Positions 7,542 through 13,756 of a stretch of 17,600 nucleotides of DNA are shown piece after piece. The position numbers were made by a program, and so were the translations under genes. Source of the DNA: CAYFHQ01 sp964342805. Its GTDB lineage: Bacteria > Bacillota > Clostridia > Peptostreptococcales > Acidaminobacteraceae. Below the pieces are notes generated by a model. That model saw only the letters and a program-made list of their open reading frames with translations, had not been told where the DNA came from and did no database searches. The stretch is taken from assembly GCA_964342805.1 (NCBI GenBank), contig CAYFHQ010000081.1:1-17600 (forward strand), in the 5' to 3' direction. Position 1 is the stretch's first letter, and each line of letters opens with the position of its first letter.

Positions 7542-8356
7542 TGATTCCATTTGACTTTGACTATTATAGACCCAGCACCATCCAAGAAGCAGTAAGCCTC
7601 ATGAAGGGCTTTATGGATAACAAAGAAAAGGCCAGCTATTATGCTGGTGGTACAGAACTCATGACCAACTTCCGCAAGGGCAAAATGCCAGTCCAAGCCG
7701 TGATCGACATCAAGGCCATCCACCAAGTCCACCAGATGACAGAAGGGGAAGAGGCCTGGGAAATTGGCGCTGGTGTTCCCTTGACCCGGGTCATAGAGGA
7801 AACCAGCCTGACGCCCTTAAATGAAGTCCTTAGGAAGATTGCCGACCATACCACGAGAAATGCCCTAAGCTTGGGAGGCAACATCACGGGACGTCTGCCA
7901 TACAGGGAGGCCGTCCTGCCCCTCTTGGCCATGGAGGCCCAGGTGTCAGTGGCATCTGTTGAAGGGGTAAGAACCCTGGCCCTAAAAGACATCTTTGACA
8001 AGCGCCTCTTGCTCGGGGCTGGTGACTTGCTTGTCAGCTTCCACATTCCTAAAGCATGGCCCAAGACCTTTGCCATTCGCCATACGGAGAACACCAAGGT
8101 AGACTATCCCATTTTTCATTTGCTGGGGGCTGACCTGGGGGACCAGGTACTCATTGGCCTATCTGGCTATGGCAGTTTCCCTGTATACCAGTACTTTGAT
8201 CGGACCCAGCTGACCCAGGAAAGGATCGCGGAAGACTTTGCGGCCCACGCCAAGGACAACCAGCGGGCAACAGCAGACTACAAGCGACATTTACTGGCCA
8301 TGGCCCTAGAGGACATGAAAAAAGAATGGGGAGGGAGTTTTGCCCATGAAGGTTAG
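7541..8356 (+). CDS. Molybdenum hydroxylase FAD-binding (medium) subunit, copy 1
   Basis: This 271-residue protein is the flavin subunit that passes electrons from the 2Fe-2S clusters to the final acceptor. The two FAD loops are recognisable: YYAGGTELM near residue 35 and TTRNALSLGGNITG near 105, followed by LPYREAVLPLLAMEA where many homologues have a Pro-x-x-Asp motif. KVDYPIFHLLGADLG near 185 belongs to the C-terminal domain of the family. ATG 7541 overlaps the Mo subunit stop (TAATG) and has GGAGG at 7529-7533, so it is preferred over the in-frame ATG at 7514, which has no such spacing and would put the start inside the previous gene. Its last 11 nt overlap the Fe-S gene, which suggests translational coupling. 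It belongs to a visibly different branch from the FAD subunit at 12436, whose second loop reads ATCIGNIVNASP. Confidence 0.9.
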   Translation: MIPFDFDYYRPSTIQEAVSLMKGFMDNKEKASYYAGGTELMTNFRKGKMPVQAVIDIKAIHQVHQMTEGEEAWEIGAGVPLTRVIEETSLTPLNEVLRKIADHTTRNALSLGGNITGRLPYREAVLPLLAMEAQVSVASVEGVRTLALKDIFDKRLLLGAGDLLVSFHIPKAWPKTFAIRHTENTKVDYPIFHLLGADLGDQVLIGLSGYGSFPVYQYFDRTQLTQERIAEDFAAHAKDNQRATADYKRHLLAMALEDMKKEWGGSFAHEG

Positions 8357-8840
8357 CGGATATACTGAATTGACCTTGCAGGTCAATGGACAAAGAGAAA
8401 GGGTCATCGCCAAACCCAACACATCCCTGCTCCATGTACTCCGGGAGTCTATTGGCCTCACCGGTGCCAAGGGTGGGTGTGAAAATGGCGACTGTGGTGC
8501 CTGTACAGTTCTTCTGGACGGCCAGCCCATTAAGGCCTGTATGACCCTGGCTTTTGAGGTGGGGGACAGGCAAGTGACCACCATTGAAGGCCTTTCAGAC
8601 ACAGAAATCCAAGAAGCCTTCATTGCCTTTAACGGCTTCCAGTGTGGCTACTGCACCTCGGGTTTTCTCCTCAATGCCTATGCCCTCTTGGAGACCAAGC
8701 CCAATGCCACGGAAGAGGAAAAAAAGGAATGGCTCAGTGCCAACCTCTGCCGGTGTACCGGCTATGAAGGGATCAGAGACGCGGTCAATGACGCCCAGGA
8801 GAAAGTCCTCCAACGGGTAGACCACCTCTCCGTAGAGTAA
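8346..8840 (+). CDS. Molybdenum hydroxylase 2Fe-2S (small) subunit, copy 1
   Basis: This 164-residue protein carries two 2Fe-2S clusters linking the Mo site to FAD. The plant-ferredoxin-type site has Cys45, 50, 53 and 65 (GGCENGDCGACTV, then KAC). The helical domain has Cys100, 103, 135 and 137 (QCGYCTSG and NLCRCTGY). All eight ligands are present, so both clusters should form. The start is set at ATG 8346 because GAGGGAG at 8331-8337 is 8 nt upstream; a TTG at 8340 would be too close to that site. It overlaps the end of the FAD gene by 11 nt. It is the last gene of operon 1 and runs into a bidirectional terminator. The cysteine positions match exactly those of the copy 2 small subunit at 13274, although the sequences between them differ. 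Confidence 0.95.
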   Translation: MKVSGYTELTLQVNGQRERVIAKPNTSLLHVLRESIGLTGAKGGCENGDCGACTVLLDGQPIKACMTLAFEVGDRQVTTIEGLSDTEIQEAFIAFNGFQCGYCTSGFLLNAYALLETKPNATEEEKKEWLSANLCRCTGYEGIRDAVNDAQEKVLQRVDHLSVE

Positions 8841-8844
8841 AAGT

Positions 8845-8888
8845 AAAAGTCCTGCCAGTGATAAGCAATCAGCTGGCAGGACTTTTTT
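8845..8888. terminator. Bidirectional terminator between convergent operons
   Basis: A 14-bp perfect stem (8845-8858 with 8873-8886, AAAAGTCCTGCCAG in the left arm) encloses a 14-nt loop. Its right arm gives the T-run (8883-8888) for the + strand Fe-S gene, and the A-rich left arm gives a T-rich tail on the minus strand for the AAA+ gene, whose stop codon at 8890-8892 is 2 nt away. Confidence 0.9.
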
Positions 8889-8889
8889 A

Positions 8890-10098
8890 TTATCCAATGG
8901 CACTCCGCTCATTCATCAAGCGGTTATAGGTTAAAGAAATACTCTCCACAGCCGCCTTGATGGCTGGATACTTGTCAATGTCCGGATAGTGGAGGGCCAT
9001 CCGTTCTTGAAGTTTCATCATGTCTGCAACTGCCTGGTCATAGAGACTGCCCATATCAAAATCGTCCACCTCAATATGGTTGTCCATGGCCCGGTCCAAC
9101 TCGTCCACAATGGACTGGAGGACGCCCAGATAGTCCTTGGCGTCGTGGTCCGGTTGGTCCATGACCTCATAAATGACATCCAGGGTCTTGTTAATATCCT
9201 CTTCCTTTTGCCAAAAACTAAACCGCAGGGCAATCAGGTCTTCCGGCAGGCACTGGGTCCGCCCCTGGTAGAGGGCGTGGGCCCTGACCAAGTTCCGACT
9301 CATTTTCAGCCGTCTAGGTGAAATAAACATCTGGTACTTGTCCTGGAGGCTAGTAGCAATCTGAACCATCATCCTGGCTATGTCAGCCCCAATATCGATG
9401 GTGTCCAGGCTGTCCTGGACGGAAATAATATCTTCAATGGCAATCCGTACGTCGGTACCATGGTCGTCGTCCATGAGGATCATGCGGACCTTGTTTTCCT
9501 GGTCCACAATGGGTTTGACCAGAACCCGGGACAGAAAGCGGTCATGGAGGGCCTGGAGTTTGAGGTCACTCTCTTCCACGTCCAGGTCGTCCGCTTGTTT
9601 GGGGAAGAAGTTGGTGTCCGCCATGAAAAACCGCAACTTGGTTTCCACGGTGTCCACCCCGTTCTTAAACTCGCCTTCATTTAAGATGGTCAGCAGGCCT
9701 GAGTTGGCCACCTGGTCATTGACCCGGTAGAACTCCGAGCAAAAAGCAATGACGGCGTCTGGCAAGAAGCCTTCATAGTGTCGTTTGATAATGCCATGGG
9801 TCTTAAAATAGTTGATGTCCGGTGCCCCAAAAACATGGTTTGGGGACACGTCGGACCCCATTTGAATATGGAAATAGGGGGTGCCCTCCTGGCCATTAAA
9901 GGCAATCAGGTCAACGATCTCCCGGAGAATAGCTGACTTGGCAATGCCCGGCTGACCCAGGGCGATCATATGGGTTCGTGAAATCATGGAAAGTAAAATG
10001 CAAAGGCTAAAGTCTTCTACTTCATAGTATTTGCTGGTTATGAATTGATGAATATCCTGAAAGGTGCTGCTTATCTGTGTCAATCGCTTGTGGTCCAT
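8890..10098 (-). CDS. MoxR/RavA-type AAA+ ATPase, putative molybdoenzyme maturation factor
   Basis: This 402-residue AAA+ protein has Walker A GQPGIAKS at 48-55. After that comes the MoxR-type block with the insert before Walker B (FGAPDINYF, then GIIKRHYEGFLPDA), the LLTILNEGEFKNG segment at 135-147, sensor 1 in FFMADTNFF (Asn163) and DRFLSRVLV. The Walker B region reads VIAFCSEF (116-123): the usual Asp is Ser121, while the catalytic Glu122 is kept. The start is ATG 10098 with GGGAGGG just upstream; the longer reading from TTG 10110 would swallow the RBS. It is the second gene of a minus-strand operon, 19 nt after the VWA gene. MoxR-VWA pairs act as chaperones: CoxD/CoxE in building the CO dehydrogenase Mo site, RavA-ViaA on Fe-S respiratory enzymes. 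Sitting between two molybdenum hydroxylase operons, it is probably a maturation factor for one or both (inference). Confidence 0.88.
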   Translation of the reverse strand: MDHKRLTQISSTFQDIHQFITSKYYEVEDFSLCILLSMISRTHMIALGQPGIAKSAILREIVDLIAFNGQEGTPYFHIQMGSDVSPNHVFGAPDINYFKTHGIIKRHYEGFLPDAVIAFCSEFYRVNDQVANSGLLTILNEGEFKNGVDTVETKLRFFMADTNFFPKQADDLDVEESDLKLQALHDRFLSRVLVKPIVDQENKVRMILMDDDHGTDVRIAIEDIISVQDSLDTIDIGADIARMMVQIATSLQDKYQMFISPRRLKMSRNLVRAHALYQGRTQCLPEDLIALRFSFWQKEEDINKTLDVIYEVMDQPDHDAKDYLGVLQSIVDELDRAMDNHIEVDDFDMGSLYDQAVADMMKLQERMALHYPDIDKYPAIKAAVESISLTYNRLMNERSAIG

Positions 10099-10117
10099 GG
10101 TCCCTCCCAATCGTCAG

Positions 10118-12196
10118 CTAAATCATGGTATACAATCGTTTATTGGTTTCCTCATTCCAGTTGCCTGCGTCCTGGCCCCGGATATCTAGGATGTCGTCTG
10201 AAATCCGCCCAATGTCCCCATAGTCCTGGTAGGTATAGGAATGCATGATAATGGTATATAGCCTGAACTGCCGTTCCTGCTTGACTGTCATAAACTTGTC
10301 CTGAAAGGCCTGGCGGATTTCGCACTGGCCATCGGTAATAAAGAGGATATCACTCTTGCGGTGGTGGTCTTTTTGAACAAATTCCATGGCCTTGGACAGG
10401 GGTTTTTCAAAGTCCGTCCCCCCGCAAATGAAGGTGTCCAGGACTTCTAGGACGTCATTGGCATTGACCATCAGGGGGTTGATTTCCTTAATGTACATGG
10501 GTTCAGTGGCACTGGCGAATTGGATCAAGACCAGTTTGCGCTTTTGTATCCGGGCAATCTCCATGATGGACAGGATATGGGCCTGGGTTTCTTCAATTTT
10601 TTTCCCTTCCATGGACCCGGACCCATCGTAACAAAGAATAATGGGCCCCTTACGCTTGTCCTGTTGGTCGATTAACTCGAAGGTCAATAGGTCGTCCCTC
10701 AGGTAGCGGTCATAAAAGTCATTTTCAAAGGCTTCTATATCCAGGGAGAGTCCCATCAACTCGTCTTCAATCATAAGGTCCAGGTGGTGGGAAGACACAA
10801 CCCTTTCCACGGGAACGCTCCGGGACCGCTTCTTTTTGTATTGGAGTTGGCGGGCATATAACTTGTTCCGCCCCACCTTGTTGACAAAGGCCACGAATTG
10901 GGGCTTTTTAAACCGTTGGTAGAGGGAGATCACGTCGTCAAAGTCCAGTTGATTAACAGAAGCTCCTGACATGTTGAGGGTGGCAGTGGCCTCGTTAAAG
11001 TGGTCGATGGCAGCAACGGCCTTGTCGACCATGGCGCCAAAGTCCACTTGGCTAATCCGGTTGGCCAGACTGGCCCGCAAGTAATCTACCTCTTGGGCCA
11101 ACCACTTCCGCTGGCTATGGATCATTTTAGTCAAACCAGTAGAAGATGCGCCCGCACCCCTGTGACCGTCACGCCTCAATTGGTCTTCCGCCTGCCGGTC
11201 AATCGCGTCAACCTCTACATCCACTGGTTCCTCAGAAAATGTTTCTTGGGGGCTGGCTTGTTGGACCTGCCTTTGGTCCTCTTGTTCTGTATGGGCCAAG
11301 GGGCTTGAAAAGCTGGTTCCCTTCTTGTCCCCTTGACCACTGGTCAGGGCTTGTTCCTTTATATAGGGCTCATACCTGCCTTCCAGGTCATCTTTCAGTT
11401 TTTCCTTCCAATCGTCACTGTCTCCGTCATTGGTCTGGCTTTCTTCTTCCAGGCTTTGTGACTCCTCAGAGTCCCCTTGGTCTTCAAGGGCTTCCGTTAA
11501 GGATTGGACTTGCTGGGCCAAGCTAGACTCAGGGACATCCATATCAGGTCCCGGTGGCTCTAGGCTAGGCCTAGCCTTGTCCCATGCTGTTGGCCTAGGG
11601 TCCTTGTCCCTTGTGGACAGGTCCCGGTCTCCGCTCCATTTATAGAGGTCAGCGACCAAGTTAGCCAGGTCCTCTGTTCCTGGTTGGTCCAGGTGGGAGG
11701 GGCTGGCTTGGGCCAGGTCCTTTAGGCGGTCTATCTCCTCTTGACTAAAAACCTCTTCAATGGGTGTCTGACAGATGGTCTCCAAGTAAAGGAGGTGGTC
11801 CTCCTGGTCTTGTAAGTCTGCCAGTCTTTCCAGGTCTTCAGCCCAGTCATGCAGGGAAATTCGTCCCCGGACTTGTTCCAAGAGGCTGTCCAGAACCATT
11901 TTAAGGGCCAAATAGGTGGCACTTACATTCCCCTTGGTCCGGTTTCTCAGTTTTCCGACGGTGGGGTTTTCTTTTAAAGCCATGACCAACTGGGCATTTA
12001 TAGTTCCTTCCTCTCTATGGGTGAGGATTAGGTTCATTTTGTATAGCAAGAGAAAGACGTCCAGCATCAAGTCGTGATAGTTGCTAAAAAGCGCATCTCC
12101 TTGGTCAAGATAACGGGAGAGGATGGTGGACTGGTTGATGGTTTCTTCAAAGAAGCGTGTATCCAGTTGATTATGTAATAGGATAGTCGTTTTCAT
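10118..12196 (-). CDS. Large VWA-domain protein, ViaA/CoxE-like partner of the AAA+ ATPase
   Basis: This 692-residue protein has a C-terminal von Willebrand A domain (about 515-690) with a complete metal site: DGSGSM at 524-529, the Thr of CGGTDFEKPLS near 594, and the Asp of FITDGQCE near 621. The motif context (GPIILCYDGSGSMEG and FICGGTD) closely resembles ViaA, the VWA partner of RavA. The N-terminal 170 residues look helical. Residues about 180-340 are a low-complexity stretch rich in Glu, Asp, Ser and Gln, probably a flexible linker, followed by another helical region (about 345-500). ViaA is about 480 residues, so this protein is longer, mainly through the linker. Start: ATG at 12196, with AGAGGTG upstream on the minus strand. 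It is the first gene of the VWA-AAA+ operon and is divergent from hydroxylase operon 2. Cytoplasmic; its likely role is to link the ATPase to its molybdoenzyme client, which is inference. Confidence 0.87.
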   Translation of the reverse strand: MKTTILLHNQLDTRFFEETINQSTILSRYLDQGDALFSNYHDLMLDVFLLLYKMNLILTHREEGTINAQLVMALKENPTVGKLRNRTKGNVSATYLALKMVLDSLLEQVRGRISLHDWAEDLERLADLQDQEDHLLYLETICQTPIEEVFSQEEIDRLKDLAQASPSHLDQPGTEDLANLVADLYKWSGDRDLSTRDKDPRPTAWDKARPSLEPPGPDMDVPESSLAQQVQSLTEALEDQGDSEESQSLEEESQTNDGDSDDWKEKLKDDLEGRYEPYIKEQALTSGQGDKKGTSFSSPLAHTEQEDQRQVQQASPQETFSEEPVDVEVDAIDRQAEDQLRRDGHRGAGASSTGLTKMIHSQRKWLAQEVDYLRASLANRISQVDFGAMVDKAVAAIDHFNEATATLNMSGASVNQLDFDDVISLYQRFKKPQFVAFVNKVGRNKLYARQLQYKKKRSRSVPVERVVSSHHLDLMIEDELMGLSLDIEAFENDFYDRYLRDDLLTFELIDQQDKRKGPIILCYDGSGSMEGKKIEETQAHILSIMEIARIQKRKLVLIQFASATEPMYIKEINPLMVNANDVLEVLDTFICGGTDFEKPLSKAMEFVQKDHHRKSDILFITDGQCEIRQAFQDKFMTVKQERQFRLYTIIMHSYTYQDYGDIGRISDDILDIRGQDAGNWNEETNKRLYTMI

Positions 12197-12272
12197 AGGT
12201 CACCTCTTGTCACCTATACCCAAAGTCAGCGCTTACTTGTCGTTTACTTGGGTACAATCCATAGTGTTGGTG

Positions 12273-12326
12273 AGTATACAACAATGATAATAAGGAAATG
12301 CCAGAAATAGATTGTTGTTGTATACT
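12273..12326. repeat. Perfect 12-bp inverted repeat with GTATAC cores
   Basis: AGTATACAACAA at 12273-12284 is the exact reverse complement of TTGTTGTATACT at 12315-12326. The arms are 30 nt apart and lie in the middle of the divergent promoter region. Each arm contains the palindrome GTATAC, with centres 46 bp apart. The TTGTATAC core recalls operators of GntR-family regulators. Each arm also contains TATACT reading outward or inward as a possible -10. The pairing is certain; the role as operators is inference. Confidence 0.6.
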
Positions 12327-12384
12327 AAATGTGTAGTTGGAATTATCAGAAAATTTAGTCGGGCCTAATAAAGTGGGAATCCGG

Positions 12385-12400
12385 TGTAAGCGCTTATAAT
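12385..12400 (+). promoter_or_regulatory. cre-like palindrome overlapping a TATAAT box, operon 2 promoter candidate
   Basis: TGTAAGCGCTTATA (12385-12398) fits the CcpA cre consensus except for one base near the 3' end, and its centre TAAGCGCTTA is a perfect palindrome. It overlaps TATAAT at 12395-12400, 35 nt before the start codon at 12436. A bound repressor would block the -10, which fits carbon-source repression of a catabolic operon. No matching -35 is seen at 12372-12377. The regulator could also be another LacI-type protein. Confidence 0.5.
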
Positions 12401-12435
12401 GATAGAGAGTAGATTGATAATGGAGGGGGATGCGC

Positions 12436-13263
12436 ATGAAAGCATTTGAATATCATAATCCGACATCGCTAAAGGAAGCGGTATCGTTACTAAAAACCCA
12501 TGGAGAGGACGCTGCGATTTTAAATGGCGGCACTGACTTGATTGTCCGCATGAGAGACGGTCATTCAGCTCCCAAGGTGGTTGTGGATATTAAAGGGATT
12601 GAGGAATTATACAAACTAGACATGACCTCAAGAACCTGTTTCATTGGTGCCTGTGTTCTATTAAATGACCTGGGCATGGACGAAGTGGTCCTGAAAAAAT
12701 ATCCTTACTTGGCACAAGCAGCACTTTCAGTTGGATCTAAGCAAGTTCGTAACAGGGCTACCTGTATTGGCAATATCGTCAATGCGTCACCCTTGGCAGA
12801 CACAGCTACACCGCTACTGTCTTTGGACGCAGAGGTACATATTTATGGCTCTGAAGGAACCAGAACTGTTCCACTGAAAGATTTTTTTGTCTTCGTTAGG
12901 AAAACGATTTTACAGCAGGATGAGATCGTAACTGGGATCTCTTTTGACAATGTGGACACCAAGGGAATCTTTTATAAGATGTCCCGCCGTAAAGAAGTGG
13001 ATTTGTCCACGGTTTGCTCCACTGTCCTCATGAAGAATGACGAGTACCGCATTAGTTTTGGTGCAGTTGCACCGACGCCAATCCGTTTGTTTGAGACAGA
13101 AAAATACTTACAAGGCACAACATTGACTGAGGAAACCATAGCCAAGGCATGTGAAATAGCCAACGGTGAAGTGGCACCCATCAGTGACCTGCGGGCTTCT
13201 GAAGAATACCGACGGGAAATGGTGCAGGTAATGCTAGGTAACTCACTGAAAGAATGGCTATAA
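12436..13263 (+). CDS. Molybdenum hydroxylase FAD-binding (medium) subunit, copy 2
   Basis: This 275-residue flavin subunit opens with MKAFEYHNPTSLKEAV, the usual N-terminus of the family. The two FAD loops are ILNGGTDLIVRM near residue 36 and QVRNRATCIGNIVNASPLAD near 105, and FYKMSRRKEVDLSTV near 185 belongs to the C-terminal domain. The start is ATG 12436, because GGAGG at 12422-12426 is 9 nt away; the in-frame ATG 12430 is only 3 nt from that site and would add two residues. In this operon the FAD gene comes first, the reverse of operon 1. It is followed 10 nt later by the 2Fe-2S gene. It should carry electrons from the Fe-S clusters to an acceptor such as NAD or ferredoxin; the acceptor cannot be read from the sequence. 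Confidence 0.93.
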   Translation: MKAFEYHNPTSLKEAVSLLKTHGEDAAILNGGTDLIVRMRDGHSAPKVVVDIKGIEELYKLDMTSRTCFIGACVLLNDLGMDEVVLKKYPYLAQAALSVGSKQVRNRATCIGNIVNASPLADTATPLLSLDAEVHIYGSEGTRTVPLKDFFVFVRKTILQQDEIVTGISFDNVDTKGIFYKMSRRKEVDLSTVCSTVLMKNDEYRISFGAVAPTPIRLFETEKYLQGTTLTEETIAKACEIANGEVAPISDLRASEEYRREMVQVMLGNSLKEWL

Positions 13264-13273
13264 GGGGGACTCC

Positions 13274-13744
13274 ATGAAAAAGCTAATTAAATTCACCATA
13301 AACGGCGAAGTGGTCGAGCATGCGGTGGACACCCATAAAACACTACTAAAAATGATCCGAGAAGATTTTGACTTAACAGGTTCCAAGGAAGGTTGTGGTG
13401 CAGGGGAATGTGGTGCTTGTACCGTTATTATGAACGGTATGGCCATTAATGCCTGTCTGGTCTTTGGCGTTGAAGCTGATGGACAAGAGATCCTAACCAT
13501 TGAAGGTCTGGCTGTAGACGGCGTCCTAGATCCACTTCAAGTGTCCTTTATTGAAAATGCGGCCCTCCAGTGTGGTTACTGCACACCGGGTATGATCATG
13601 ACGGCCAAGGCCCTGCTAAACGAAAATCCAACACCTACGACCCAAGAAATCAAAGAGGGGATCAGTGGGAACCTGTGCCGTTGCACAGGCTATAAAAAGA
13701 TCATCGAAGCAATTGAATATGTTGTAGACGAGAATAGGGCTTAG
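13274..13744 (+). CDS. Molybdenum hydroxylase 2Fe-2S (small) subunit, copy 2
   Basis: This 156-residue protein has both 2Fe-2S sites complete: Cys41, 46, 49 and 61 (EGCGAGECGACTV, then NAC) in the ferredoxin-type domain and Cys100, 103, 135 and 137 (QCGYCTPG and NLCRCTGY) in the helical domain. The size is normal for the family. GGGGG lies 7 nt before ATG 13274. The gene sits 10 nt after the FAD gene and 12 nt before the Mo subunit, so the three are surely co-transcribed. It passes electrons from the Mo cofactor to FAD within the complex in the cytoplasm. Confidence 0.96.
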   Translation: MKKLIKFTINGEVVEHAVDTHKTLLKMIREDFDLTGSKEGCGAGECGACTVIMNGMAINACLVFGVEADGQEILTIEGLAVDGVLDPLQVSFIENAALQCGYCTPGMIMTAKALLNENPTPTTQEIKEGISGNLCRCTGYKKIIEAIEYVVDENRA

Positions 13745-13756
13745 GGGGTGTAGGCT

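Larger units (their letters stand above)
12197..12435. promoter_or_regulatory. Divergent control region between the VWA/AAA+ operon and hydroxylase operon 2
   Basis: This 239-nt AT-rich gap must hold promoters for both directions. It contains TTACTTG twice in direct orientation 11 bp apart (12233-12239 and 12244-12250), AGCGCTTA twice (12228-12235 near the minus-strand gene and 12389-12396 near the + strand gene), and a pair of inverted 12-mers listed separately. No good -35/-10 pair at consensus spacing is visible for either direction, which fits regulator-dependent promoters. No small gene or terminator is seen. Confidence 0.65.

Noticed and set aside
5214..8840. CO dehydrogenase (CoxMSL) as identity for operon 1, prompted by the Mo-FAD-FeS set and the CoxDE-like pair
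   Set aside because: The copper-binding Cys loop (CSFR) is missing; the matching position reads YRGFG as in xanthine dehydrogenase-type enzymes. The same holds for operon 2.
10125..10134. GGTATACAAT resembling the GTATAC-centred repeats
   Set aside because: It lies in the last codons of the VWA gene, away from any promoter position, and is most likely a chance match.
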